NCBI GenBank assembly: GCA_039030555.1
Contig: JBCCDY010000001.1
Coordinates: 124,001-188,000 of the forward strand
Direction: 5' to 3'
Origin: JBCCDY01 sp039030555
GTDB lineage: Bacteria; Bacteroidota; Bacteroidia; Cytophagales; Cyclobacteriaceae
Length of the DNA: 64,000 nt
This document shows positions 17,711 through 25,976 of this stretch, piece after piece (position 1 is the first letter of the stretch; each line of letters opens with the position of its first letter). The notes beneath the pieces are model-generated. The model did not search any database and was not told the DNA's origin. It worked only from the letters and a program-made list of their open reading frames with translations. The translations under genes were made by a program, and so were the position numbers.

Positions 17711-18459
17711 CTACCTGCATTAATGTGAAAAGTTTGGCCAGTGGCATGATCTGCCATTCCTCCGGCAAGAAAAACAACCATTGGGGCGATATCTTCAGGC
17801 AAAGTCAATTCCGATAATAGAAGATCAGAGGTAGCATGTTCTTCTCCGTATTTTTTAATAAAGTCATCAGCCATATCGGTTCTGGTGAAGCCCGGGGCAA
17901 CGGTAAATGCTTTTATGCCTTTCTTTCCGTAGCCGCGTGCTATGGATTTTGTGAGTGCTACTACTCCTCCTTTAGAAGCCGCATATGCCATGTAATCGAC
18001 TGTATCACCACGATAAGCAGCCCTTGATGAAACATTTATAATCCGACCTTCTTTCTCCTTTTTAGTAAAATGGTCGATAGCAAGCTTACTCAGTAAAGCC
18101 ACAGAGCTGAGGTTAACTTGCATCGTTTTCCCCCAGTCATCCATCCAGCTTTTTATGTCTTTCTCAACATTTGATTCAATGGCTATCCCGGCGTTATTCA
18201 CCAAAATGTCGATACCACCTAGATATTCCATTACTTTCCCAAAAAGCTGTTCCGCTCCTTTAGGGTCTGAAAGATCAGCCTTGAAAGCTTTTGTGCCCCT
18301 ACCCAATCTTTCCACTAGTGATTCTGCGGCGTTGGTATTTGTTGCATAGTGAATAGCAACGGTTGCTCCTGATTCTACTAAAGCCATAGCAATAGCTTCT
18401 CCTATTCCCCTACTACCTCCAGTTACAAGAGCGGTTAAGCCTGATAAATTTATATACAC
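17698..18459 (-). CDS. FabG-like SDR-family oxidoreductase
   Basis: The product has 253 residues of the classical short-chain dehydrogenase type: TGGSRGIGEA for the cofactor loop, NNAG, a catalytic serine in NVSSRAAY and YAASK as the YxxxK pair. The C-terminal LAGGMADHATGQTFHINAGSYL is that of FabG-like 3-oxoacyl reductases, where GG is followed by an extended substrate loop. NADPH is likely preferred because of the Arg in the glycine loop. The start is GTG at 18459. A stand-alone paralogue rather than the fatty-acid-synthesis FabG is plausible, because no acyl carrier protein genes are near. Confidence 0.88.
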   Translation of the reverse strand: MYINLSGLTALVTGGSRGIGEAIAMALVESGATVAIHYATNTNAAESLVERLGRGTKAFKADLSDPKGAEQLFGKVMEYLGGIDILVNNAGIAIESNVEKDIKSWMDDWGKTMQVNLSSVALLSKLAIDHFTKKEKEGRIINVSSRAAYRGDTVDYMAYAASKGGVVALTKSIARGYGKKGIKAFTVAPGFTRTDMADDFIKKYGEEHATSDLLLSELTLPEDIAPMVVFLAGGMADHATGQTFHINAGSYLI

Positions 18460-18501
18460 CTGAAATTATTATTTTGGTAAATATGGTATTCCTTTTTGTG
18501 G

Positions 18502-19221
18502 CTATTCCAGTATCTGCATTTCAAAATGTTTAGCGACTTGCTTTAAAAGCAGGTTTTGAATCTCTTTCACCTCTATTTTTCTTCCCAACTCTTGTTCGAT
18601 GGAGGTTACAGCTTTACCATCTATTCCGCAGGGAATAATCTGGTCGAAATAGCTCAGATCTGTATTCACATTTAAAGCTATTCCATGCATTGTTACCCAT
18701 CTACTTGTTTTCACACCCATAGCGCAAATCTTTCTAGGATTTTCCTTTTTTATATGATCAATCCAAACTCCAGTTAAGCCTTCAATTCTGCCACTTTCAA
18801 TACCGAAATGCTTTAGACTTTCGATCACAGCTTCCTCCAGCAGTCTCAGATATTTATGGATATCCGTAAAAAAGTTTTCCAGGTCAATAATTGGATACAT
18901 AACCAATTGACCCGGACCATGATAAGTGATATCCCCGCCTCTATTGATACGGTAAAATTTTGCTTTTATTTGACGTAACTTAATTTCATCCGCTAAGAGA
19001 TTTTCCTTATCCCCACTTTTACCTAGAGTAAAAACATGGGGATGCTCGCAAAAGATTATTTTATTTTTAGTTTCTTTTTGATATGATTTCGAAACTTTTC
19101 TATTCTCAATTTTCAGATCAACCGTTTCTTTGAAAAGCTTTTCCTGATAATCCCAGGCTTCCTTATAATCAATTAATCCCAACTCCAGAACCTCTACCTT
19201 CTTATTGATCTTTAAATTCAT
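18502..19221 (-). CDS. lipB: Octanoyltransferase LipB
   Basis: The product has 239 residues. RGGDITYHGPGQLVMYPI is the LipB signature, RKICAMGVKTSRWVTMHGIALNV holds the catalytic lysine, and IIPCGI the catalytic cysteine. LipB moves octanoyl groups from acyl carrier protein to lipoyl domains of the pyruvate and oxoglutarate dehydrogenase complexes and the glycine cleavage system. Its start overlaps the manA stop by 4 bp, so the two leftward genes are coupled despite unrelated roles. Confidence 0.95.
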   Translation of the reverse strand: MNLKINKKVEVLELGLIDYKEAWDYQEKLFKETVDLKIENRKVSKSYQKETKNKIIFCEHPHVFTLGKSGDKENLLADEIKLRQIKAKFYRINRGGDITYHGPGQLVMYPIIDLENFFTDIHKYLRLLEEAVIESLKHFGIESGRIEGLTGVWIDHIKKENPRKICAMGVKTSRWVTMHGIALNVNTDLSYFDQIIPCGIDGKAVTSIEQELGRKIEVKEIQNLLLKQVAKHFEMQILE

Positions 19222-20186
19222 GGAATATAGGTTTCTAAGATCTTGAACGCTTGCACTGCTTTTATCTCCACTTCTTTGATTGAAGCTGGAATAAGTACTG
19301 ATTCTCCTGCCGACAGATATAATTCTCCTGCTACGGTAATGATACTTACTTCCCCTTCCGTGATAACGAATATTACAAAAGAATCTAGTCCACTATAATC
19401 CCTACTTAGACTGCTGTTACCCGAAAGGATATTCGTACAAAAAAACTTACAGGATACTACCTCCGCAACTTCTTCGCTCCCATATTTCTTTTCCTCAATC
19501 AAAGCGCCAAATTCCATTACCTCCAGCGCTTTTTCCGTATGTAGGTCTCTTTTGTTTCCTTCCGGATCAACTCTATTATAATCGTATATCCTATACGTAG
19601 TATCTGAAGTTTGTTGGATTTCAGCCAAAAGGATGCCCTTCCCAATAGCATGAACTGTTTTGGCAGGTATAAAGTAAACTTCTCCGTCTTCTACTTTTTT
19701 GTATTTCAGTATATCTTCTAATGCTTCTGAATGTAGTTTTTTTAAATATGCTTCTCTCTCAACTCCTTCTTGAAAACCTGCGATCAAACTGGAGCCTCTT
19801 TCTCTCTGAATAATATACCACATCTCGGTTTTACCCGAAGCATTCTCTAATTTCTTTGCCAATTCATCATCCGGGTGTACCTGGATAGAAAGGTCATCGT
19901 CTGCGTCTAAAAATTTAATGAGTAAGGGAAATTCATTTCCGAAGCTCTTATGAACCTTTTCTCCCACTAATTCAGCTTTGTACAGCTCAATGACTTCAGT
20001 TAAGCTTTTTCCCCCGAGAAAGCCGTTGCTTATTATTGATACATCCCCCTGAACACCTGAAATTTCCCAACTTTCCCCAATTTTTCCCTTGGGAATATTT
20101 TTTGAAAATACACTTTCCAGTTTCCTCCCTCCCCATAGCTTTTCTTTATAAATGGGAGTGAATTTCAAGGGATACAATTGCTGCAT
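19218..20186 (-). CDS. manA: Class I mannose-6-phosphate isomerase
   Basis: The product has 322 residues, the short class I type common in Bacteroidota and Firmicutes. QVHPDDELA supplies zinc ligands, KTEMWYII is the conserved substrate segment, and VHAIGKGILLAEIQQTSDTTYRIYDYNR carries the remaining ligands and the active-site arginine. It interconverts fructose-6-phosphate and mannose-6-phosphate, feeding GDP-mannose and glycan synthesis. It is divergent from yraN, with 35 bp between them, and coupled to lipB downstream. Confidence 0.93.
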   Translation of the reverse strand: MQQLYPLKFTPIYKEKLWGGRKLESVFSKNIPKGKIGESWEISGVQGDVSIISNGFLGGKSLTEVIELYKAELVGEKVHKSFGNEFPLLIKFLDADDDLSIQVHPDDELAKKLENASGKTEMWYIIQRERGSSLIAGFQEGVEREAYLKKLHSEALEDILKYKKVEDGEVYFIPAKTVHAIGKGILLAEIQQTSDTTYRIYDYNRVDPEGNKRDLHTEKALEVMEFGALIEEKKYGSEEVAEVVSCKFFCTNILSGNSSLSRDYSGLDSFVIFVITEGEVSIITVAGELYLSAGESVLIPASIKEVEIKAVQAFKILETYIP

Positions 20187-20221
20187 ACTTTTTATAATCT
20201 TTCTCTAAATTATAAAATCAT

Positions 20222-20590
20222 ATGTCAAAAACAGGGATGCCGGACCATTTGAAAAAAGGGAAAGCAGGAGAAGAACTTGCCGAAAACCTCTTGGTTTCAA
20301 AGGGATATGAAATAATTGAGCGAAATTATCGATTTGGACGAGGGGAAATTGATCTTATCGCGCTTCAGGATGACTCAATATTAGTATTTGTGGAGGTAAA
20401 AAGTCGCTCCAGATTTAATTATGGTGAGCCCGAAGAATTCGTGGACAATAGAAAGGCCGAGCTTGTAATCAAAACCGCAGAAAACTATATTTTTGATATC
20501 AACTGGCAAAAAGATATTCGATTTGATATCATTTCTATAAGCATAAAAGATCCTAATTCGATAAAGCACTTTGAAGATGCTTTTCACTGA
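20222..20590 (+). CDS. YraN family (UPF0102) endonuclease-fold protein
   Basis: The product has 122 residues. GKAGEELAENLLVSKGYEIIERNYRFGRGEIDLIA contains the GEIDLI core, followed by FVEVKSRS: together the Glu, Asp and Glu-x-Lys of the PD-(D/E)XK nuclease fold. The length is standard for UPF0102. A nuclease role, perhaps at Holliday junctions or in DNA uptake, is suggested by fold only. It ends 2 bp from the convergent DUF6048 gene. Confidence 0.92.
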   Translation: MSKTGMPDHLKKGKAGEELAENLLVSKGYEIIERNYRFGRGEIDLIALQDDSILVFVEVKSRSRFNYGEPEEFVDNRKAELVIKTAENYIFDINWQKDIRFDIISISIKDPNSIKHFEDAFH

Positions 20591-20592
20591 AT

Positions 20593-21303
20593 TTAATTCC
20601 TATCCGGCCTGATTAGATCTTTTTTCCTGAAAGGAAGTCGATAATATACATAATAGTTAAGTCCTAAATTGGCCATCCGATCGGTTCTTCCAAAACCCGG
20701 TAAATCAAAAGTTACGATCTGGTCTCTATTTCCCCGTCTTCTGAACTTATATCTTGCTGTAAACCCGATAAATATGTTTTCAAGTACTCTCGCTTTTATT
20801 CCAGTTGTAATTTCAAGCCAGTTAGCTGACCTATTCTCAACCTCAGAACGGATGATCTCACTTCCGAATATGGGATCTCCTAAAACGAAGGCAATCTCAT
20901 CATCATAAGTAACAGCATTCGCATACCTCGCCCCTAAAAAAATAGCACTTGCCTGTTCGTTGAAGTACATGAAATTATAATCTATCCCTACCCTATAAAA
21001 AACACCTTCACTTCTATAAATAAGATCTTCTTCGGTATAAGTAGATCTGGCATAACCACCATCGATCTGAAATAAATATTTATGAATATCAAGGTCAAGA
21101 TTAATACCATACCGGGTACGGTCATCATCAAAAAGGCTTACCCCAATATCCGAAATATCTACTCCAAGTCTTAACCCATATGGCCTTATATCAAACTTAT
21201 TGATCTTTTTAGGTGCCCCCTGTGGAAGCTGATCTTGTTCGTTTTGCGCTAGAAGCTGAGCGGCTAAAAAAAGGCTAATTATAAATAAGTACGTTCGTCG
21301 CAT
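20593..21303 (-). CDS. DUF6048 outer-membrane-type protein
   Basis: The product has 236 residues with a signal peptide (MRRTYLFIISLFLAAQLLAQ). The mature part alternates charged and aromatic residues in beta-strand patterns (GLRLGVDISDIGVS, YLFQIDGGYARSTY, YRVGIDYNFMYF), as in small outer-membrane barrels. It follows the DUF6452 lipoprotein gene with a 29-bp overlap, a pairing I associate with Bacteroidota genomes. Function is not established. Confidence 0.8.
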   Translation of the reverse strand: MRRTYLFIISLFLAAQLLAQNEQDQLPQGAPKKINKFDIRPYGLRLGVDISDIGVSLFDDDRTRYGINLDLDIHKYLFQIDGGYARSTYTEEDLIYRSEGVFYRVGIDYNFMYFNEQASAIFLGARYANAVTYDDEIAFVLGDPIFGSEIIRSEVENRSANWLEITTGIKARVLENIFIGFTARYKFRRRGNRDQIVTFDLPGFGRTDRMANLGLNYYVYYRLPFRKKDLIRPDRN

Positions 21304-21751
21304 TAAAATCCCTTAATCTTGGCTGCACAACCACCAATGAATCAAAGGTAGTTGAGATGGTATCTAAATCATCAAAAAACTGAGTCGGCCCACATTCAGG
21401 AGTAATAATTCCTTGTCGCGGGAAGTAACTGAAGACAACCGTATCTATCCTTATCTCCTCATTGCGATCAGGCCCTACAAAAACATAAGTAGCTTCCGTC
21501 TCAAAAGGATTTACAGGAAGTAAAATCAGAGTATCCAGAGAATCTGCCTGTGTTACAAATAAGGTATCGAAGCCTGGGGCAAAAACAGAATCAAAATTAC
21601 TCTGACGCACTTCAAAAGTTCCGGAATCAATAAAACTCAGGCTGATAAAATTTATGGATGAAGTCGAGCAATCTGTATCGTCCCTACAGCCAAACGTAAA
21701 AATTAGAATACCAACCAATATGCCTTTAAGCAAAAAATCCTTCAAGCTCAA
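21275..21751 (-). CDS. DUF6452 family lipoprotein
   Basis: The product has 158 residues. The signal sequence ends in a lipobox with C22 (FTFGC), followed by RDDTDCSTSS and a beta-rich domain with several short strands and a CG motif near the end (ITPECGPTQFF). The start is TTG at 21751. Its last codons overlap the DUF6048 start by 29 bp, so the two proteins are made together and probably sit together in the envelope. Confidence 0.75.
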   Translation of the reverse strand: MSLKDFLLKGILVGILIFTFGCRDDTDCSTSSINFISLSFIDSGTFEVRQSNFDSVFAPGFDTLFVTQADSLDTLILLPVNPFETEATYVFVGPDRNEEIRIDTVVFSYFPRQGIITPECGPTQFFDDLDTISTTFDSLVVVQPRLRDFNATNVLIYN

Positions 21752-21890
21752 TAATTTTTTGAAGTTGTAAAAGTAATCTTTTTATAAAGTCAAGCGACTT
21801 TATCGCAACAAATAGCCTCTTATTGAATCATATAATTGATGAATGGAACTATTTAAGTCAAACCAAACTATATAACGAAATGTATTTGGT

Positions 21891-21898
21891 TAATTTTG
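21891..21898 (+). promoter_or_regulatory. TAnnTTTG promoter motif for rimO
   Basis: TAATTTTG at 21891-21898 matches the Bacteroidota -7 element TAnnTTTG. It sits 23 bp before the TTG start of rimO, giving a short leader. No clear TTTG -33 box is present at the ideal distance. Confidence 0.45.
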
Positions 21899-21921
21899 TA
21901 ATCATCAAAGGTTAAGCCAAT

Positions 21922-23232
21922 TTGAAAGTAAAAGGAAAGAAAAGGGATAAGGTTAACGTCGTTACACTCGGTTGTGCCAAAAATTTAGTTGACTCAGAAG
22001 TAATGATCACTCAGCTTCGTGGAAACGAGATCGAAGTAGAGCATGAGTCAAAAAAAGATGATTCAAACATAGTTGTAATTAATACCTGTGGTTTTATTGA
22101 AAATGCTAAACAGGAATCAATTGATACTATCCTTAACTACGTAGAAGCAAAAAAAGATGGACTTGTAGAAAAAGTTTATGTTACCGGCTGCCTCTCCCAC
22201 CGCTACAAAGACGATTTAGAAAGAGAGATTCCAGATGTAGATGCCTATTTCGGCACTATGGAACTCCCTCTTCTACTCAAGAAATTCAATGCAGATTATA
22301 AGCATGAATTAATTGGAGAGTCACTGACTACCACGGCCAACCATTATGCTTATATGAAAATTTCGGAAGGTTGTGACCGACCTTGTTCTTTTTGTGCTAT
22401 TCCACTGATGAGGGGAAAGCATAGAAGCAGACCGATCGAAGAGCTGGTGCGGGAAGCTGAAATGCGAGCTAAAAATGGAACAAAAGAACTTCTGATCATT
22501 GCACAGGATTCTACTTATTACGGACTGGATATTTATAAAAAAAGAAATCTATCTGAATTGTTAAACCGTTTAGCTGACGTTGAGGGAATTGACTGGATCA
22601 GATTACATTATGCCTTTCCTACGGGCTTTCCTACGGATATCCTGGACGTAATGGCGCAACGAGAAAATATTTGTAATTATTTAGACATCCCGTTACAACA
22701 TGGTTCAACGGCCATGTTGAAAAAAATGAGGCGTGGCATCACCAGAGAAAAAACGGAAGATCTAATCTCTTTAATCAGAGATAAAGTTCCTGGAATTGCC
22801 ATTAGAACCACATTAATCGCTGGCCACCCAGGAGAAACAGAAGATGACTTCCAACAGATGGTCGATTTTGTAGAGAAAACACGCTTCGACCGTTTAGGCA
22901 TATTCACCTATTCTCATGAAGAACAAACCCATTCATTTTCATTTGAAGATGATGTTCCTGAAGAAGTTAAAGAGGAGCGTGCACAGGAGATCATGGATTT
23001 GCAAGCTGGAATATCACATGAGTTAAATCAGGAAAAGATTGGAAAGGAGTATAAAGTTTTGATTGATCGAGTCGAGTCGGGTAATTATATAGGTCGTACA
23101 GAATTCGATTCTCCTGAGGTTGATAACGAAGTGATCATTAATGCAAAAGATACGTATCTAAGAATTGGGGATTTCGTAAACGCTAGAATTGAAAGTGCCT
23201 CGGAATTTGACTTATACGCAAAGCCTGTCTAA
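21922..23232 (+). CDS. rimO: Ribosomal protein uS12 methylthiotransferase RimO
   Basis: The product has 436 residues. The N-terminal domain starts TLGCAKNLVDSE with the first Fe-S cysteine; the radical SAM cluster motif CDRPCSFC (CxxxCxxC) follows; a TRAM domain ends the protein (VLIDRVESGNYIGRTEFDSPEVDNEV). RimO adds a methylthio group to an aspartate of ribosomal protein S12. The SPEVDN wording in TRAM separates RimO from MiaB. The start is TTG at 21922. It is followed by bshC after 17 bp, probably in one transcript. Confidence 0.95.
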   Translation: MKVKGKKRDKVNVVTLGCAKNLVDSEVMITQLRGNEIEVEHESKKDDSNIVVINTCGFIENAKQESIDTILNYVEAKKDGLVEKVYVTGCLSHRYKDDLEREIPDVDAYFGTMELPLLLKKFNADYKHELIGESLTTTANHYAYMKISEGCDRPCSFCAIPLMRGKHRSRPIEELVREAEMRAKNGTKELLIIAQDSTYYGLDIYKKRNLSELLNRLADVEGIDWIRLHYAFPTGFPTDILDVMAQRENICNYLDIPLQHGSTAMLKKMRRGITREKTEDLISLIRDKVPGIAIRTTLIAGHPGETEDDFQQMVDFVEKTRFDRLGIFTYSHEEQTHSFSFEDDVPEEVKEERAQEIMDLQAGISHELNQEKIGKEYKVLIDRVESGNYIGRTEFDSPEVDNEVIINAKDTYLRIGDFVNARIESASEFDLYAKPV

Positions 23233-23249
23233 GACCAACCTATTAAAAT

Positions 23250-24812
23250 ATGCGAAAAAAACTTGTTGAGCTGGAGAAAACCAATCAATTTTCTCCTATC
23301 CTTCTGGACTATTTGAATGGAAAATCTGCACTAAAAGAGTTTTACAACTTGCCTCCCCAAATTGACACCTTCCAGAAGGGAATTGATGCAAAAAGTTCTT
23401 TCCCGGAACATCATAGAAATGTATTAGTAGAGGCACTTAAGCAACAGTATAAATACTTAAAGGTTGACGAAGCCGTCGCCTCAAACGTCGAGCGATTAAA
23501 TGGTAAAAACACCTTCACAGTCACCACTGGCCATCAATTAAACATCTTTACTGGTCCGTTGTATTTTATCTACAAGATCGTTTCAGTCATCAGAATCTGT
23601 CAGCAGTTAAAAGAACAGTACCCCGAGTACAACTTTGTTCCGGTCTACTGGATGGCCTCGGAAGATCATGACCTGGAGGAAATCAATCATTTTTCACTAT
23701 TTGGAACTCAATATTCTTGGGATACCAATCAAACCGGTGCGGTAGGAAGAATGCGAACAGACGGGTTACAGGAACTTTGTAAAAAACTTCCTGAGAAGGT
23801 CGAGCTGTTTGAAAAAGCATATTCCGAATGTGATACACTCGCAGAAGCTACCCTGAAATATGTAAATGAGTTGTTCGGTAAGTACGGAGTAGTTGCTATT
23901 GAGCCTGATCGAAGGGAATTAAAGGCTTTATTTAGCACCATCGTAAAAGATGATATTCTGAATCATAGAGCTAATGATATGGTTGAAAGTCAATCGACCA
24001 AGCTCGCTAAACTCGATTACAGAACTCAAATTTATCCGCGTTCCATTAATTTCTTTCTGCTTTCGGAAGGAAAGCGGGAGCGGATCATTTCTGAAAACGG
24101 ACATTTCACGACAAAAGAATCTGATGCTCAGTGGAGCTCTGAAGAAATTTTGAAATTAGTTCATGAAGAACCTGAACGATTTAGCCCAAATGTAGTCTTA
24201 AGGCCACTCTATCAGGAGGTGATCCTCCCAAATCTCGCTTATGTAGGTGGTCCTGCGGAAGTCGCTTATTGGTTTCAACTCAAACCTGTTTTTGATCATT
24301 ATCAGGTTCCATTTCCAGTAGTCTTGCCTAGAAATTTCGCATTGATCTTAAATAAGGGAAATGCTAAAAAATTTATCAAAACCGATCTTTCCAATGAAGA
24401 ACTTTTTCTAGATCAGAAGACCATTAAGGACAACTTTTTAAAAGAAAACGCTGAAAATGAGTTCAGTCTTAAAAAAGAAAAAGAAGCTCTTGAAAAGGTA
24501 TTCGGAGAAATCAAGAAGAAAGCCCACGATATCGATCAAACACTAGAAGGTTTCATTGGTGCAGAAGAAAACAAATCCATAAAAAGCCTTGATAACATCG
24601 AAGGACGGCTGAAAAAAGCGGAAGAGCGAAAGCAGGAAACTGCATTGAAACAAATTGAAGTTCTAAAAGAAAAACTTTTCCCAAATGGTTCACCCCAGGA
24701 ACGTACAGAAAATTTCTTGAATTTCTATCTGAATAATCCAGACTTCATTGATCAGTTAATTGAATCATTCGATCCTTTCGATTTTAGAATGAATGTTTTA
24801 ATTGAGGAGTAG
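23250..24812 (+). CDS. bshC: Bacillithiol biosynthesis cysteine-adding enzyme BshC
   Basis: The product has 520 residues, full length for BshC. The Rossmann-like core contains TVTTGHQLNIFTGPLYFIYKI and PVYWMASEDHDLEEINHF; a coiled-coil domain lies near 390-480. BshC joins cysteine to glucosamine-malate to complete bacillithiol, the main low-molecular-weight thiol in many Bacteroidota. The final 187 bp are present a second time 961 bp downstream, so this 3' end may have been supplied by an insertion event. The reading frame here is intact. Confidence 0.95.
   Translation: MRKKLVELEKTNQFSPILLDYLNGKSALKEFYNLPPQIDTFQKGIDAKSSFPEHHRNVLVEALKQQYKYLKVDEAVASNVERLNGKNTFTVTTGHQLNIFTGPLYFIYKIVSVIRICQQLKEQYPEYNFVPVYWMASEDHDLEEINHFSLFGTQYSWDTNQTGAVGRMRTDGLQELCKKLPEKVELFEKAYSECDTLAEATLKYVNELFGKYGVVAIEPDRRELKALFSTIVKDDILNHRANDMVESQSTKLAKLDYRTQIYPRSINFFLLSEGKRERIISENGHFTTKESDAQWSSEEILKLVHEEPERFSPNVVLRPLYQEVILPNLAYVGGPAEVAYWFQLKPVFDHYQVPFPVVLPRNFALILNKGNAKKFIKTDLSNEELFLDQKTIKDNFLKENAENEFSLKKEKEALEKVFGEIKKKAHDIDQTLEGFIGAEENKSIKSLDNIEGRLKKAEERKQETALKQIEVLKEKLFPNGSPQERTENFLNFYLNNPDFIDQLIESFDPFDFRMNVLIEE
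24626..24812 (+). repeat. Intact copy of the bshC 3'-end direct repeat
   Basis: This stretch, the last 62 codons of bshC including the stop, aligns without gaps to 25587-25773. I counted 21 differences by hand in 187 bases (about 89% identity). About two thirds of the differences are at third codon positions. Confidence 0.9.
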
Positions 24813-24855
24813 TTTTCATTAGCACTACTATTTTCTAATTCTTAACTTTTTTGCA

Positions 24856-24871
24856 AATTACACGTGTAATT
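24856..24871. promoter_or_regulatory. Palindromic operator upstream of the antitoxin gene
   Basis: AATTACACGTGTAATT is a perfect 16-bp palindrome ending 18 bp before the antitoxin ATG. A partial copy of its core, TACACGTA, overlaps the start codon itself (24884-24891). Antitoxins of this type usually repress their own operon by binding such sites, which makes this the likely autoregulatory operator. Confidence 0.6.
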
Positions 24872-24889
24872 ATTTGCTAAAATACACGT

Positions 24890-25144
24890 ATGAATACCAA
24901 GCTTACCCTTACCATTGAGCAAGAAATCATAAAGAAAGCTAAAAAATATGCTTCAACTAATGGAAGGAGCCTTTCTGAGATGGTCGAGAACTATTTTAAG
25001 TTACTTACAGAACCTGATTCAGTTGATAGGAAGGATAGACCTTCATCTAAAATTCAAAAGCTTCAAGGTTCGGTAAAAGTTTCAGATGATTTTGATTATG
25101 AAAAAATCCTGGAAGAAGAACGACTGAAAAAACATGGTTTATAA
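24890..25144 (+). CDS. Antitoxin, DUF6364-like (VapB role)
   Basis: The product has 84 residues. The N-terminus MNTKLTLTIEQEIIKKAKKYASTNGRSLSEMVENYF is a ribbon-helix-helix DNA-binding pattern, as in DUF6364 antitoxins; the C-terminal half is polar and probably wraps the toxin. It overlaps the PIN toxin gene by 11 bp, the usual antitoxin-first order. A 16-bp palindrome just upstream is the likely operator. The module lies between bshC and a decayed second copy of the bshC end, so it appears to have been inserted. Confidence 0.82.
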   Translation: MNTKLTLTIEQEIIKKAKKYASTNGRSLSEMVENYFKLLTEPDSVDRKDRPSSKIQKLQGSVKVSDDFDYEKILEEERLKKHGL

Positions 25145-25565
25145 AGTTTTTCTAGATTCTGATGTTCTTATCGATTTTCTTTTAGACCGTAAACCACATT
25201 CTGAATATTCTTTGCAACTACTGGATTACTGTGAAAAAGGAATTTTAGAATCATACACTTCTGTTTTATGTATCAGTAATATCCATTATATCATCAGGCG
25301 AGTTGTAGGTGAAAGAAAAGCACGAAAAATTATAATTGAATTAACCGATTTAGTTGACATTATTGGCGTCTCCAGGCAGGATATTGAGAATGCGCTATTA
25401 AGTGATTTCAATGACTTCGAAGACGCTATTCAGCATTCTGTTGTTCTTCAAAATAAGGAGATCAAGTCTATTATTACAAGGAATGTTAAAGACTACAAAA
25501 ACTCTAAGGTTTCAGTGATTTCACCTGACGCTTTAGTTAAAATAATTAATGATGATATAGCTTAA
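25134..25565 (+). CDS. PIN-domain toxin (VapC-like ribonuclease)
   Basis: The product has 143 residues of the PIN fold. The first acidic residue is in FLDSDVLIDFLLDRKPH, a central acidic cluster in SDFNDFEDAIQ, and the end has ITRNVKDYKNSKVSVISPDAL, the TRN.KDF-type segment of PIN toxins. VapC-type toxins are magnesium-dependent ribonucleases that cut tRNA or rRNA and are neutralised by the partner antitoxin. It is translated with the upstream antitoxin (11-bp overlap). The target is unknown. Confidence 0.85.
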   Translation: MVYKVFLDSDVLIDFLLDRKPHSEYSLQLLDYCEKGILESYTSVLCISNIHYIIRRVVGERKARKIIIELTDLVDIIGVSRQDIENALLSDFNDFEDAIQHSVVLQNKEIKSIITRNVKDYKNSKVSVISPDALVKIINDDIA

Positions 25566-25586
25566 GAATCATCATACTGTCAAAAA

Positions 25587-25773
25587 GCGAAAGCAGGAAA
25601 CTGCATTGAAACAAATTTAGGCTCTAAAAGAAAAAATTTCCCCAATTGGCTCACCCCAGGAGCGTGCGGAAAACTTCTTGAATTTATATCTGAATAATCC
25701 TGAGTTTATTGATCAGTTAATTGAATCATTCTACCCTTTCGATTTCAGGATGAATGTTTTGATTGAGGAGTAA
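25587..25773 (+). pseudogene. Decayed second copy of the bshC 3' end
   Basis: The 187 bp align gaplessly with the end of bshC (24626-24812), including the stop (TAA here, TAG there). An in-frame TAG at the eleventh aligned codon and changes such as Asp to Tyr in SFDPFD show that it is not expressed. About two thirds of the hand-counted differences are at third positions, so most divergence arose while the copy was still a working gene end. Before it, a shorter match around CAAAAAGC suggests that homology continues with a small deletion. The 200 bp after it hold no gene. Confidence 0.88.
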
Positions 25774-25913
25774 GGAATCGAAATGATAAATTAATCACAT
25801 CATCAGATGTGGTTCGAGGTTTCAGAAAAGTGATTTAATACCAATTAATCAATTTGAGTTTACACATTTTTAATTAACAGCTTGTAGTCTTTTGAGAAGA
25901 GGCGATCCTGACA

Positions 25914-25928
25914 CAGATTACAAATCTG
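25914..25928. repeat. Short inverted repeat near the AraC-type gene promoter
   Basis: CAGATT (25914-25919) and AATCTG (25923-25928) flank ACA. It sits about 15 bp upstream of the TAATTTTG motif, roughly where a -33 box would be, so it could be an operator. It may also be a remnant of a dispersed palindrome, since it lies in the non-coding part of an insertion scar. Confidence 0.35.
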
Positions 25929-25942
25929 CAAGCAGTCATCAA

Positions 25943-25950
25943 TAATTTTG
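25943..25950 (+). promoter_or_regulatory. TAnnTTTG promoter motif for the AraC-type regulator
   Basis: TAATTTTG matches the Bacteroidota -7 consensus and ends 26 bp before the ATG at 25977. No TTTG is seen at the expected -33 position, where a short inverted repeat lies instead. Confidence 0.45.
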
Positions 25951-25976
25951 TATTTTTCTAATACACTAAAAATCCA

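Noticed and set aside
25587..25773. Second bshC as a working gene or start of a paralogue
   Set aside because: The segment holds only the last 62 codons and has an in-frame TAG. It is a remnant, not a gene.
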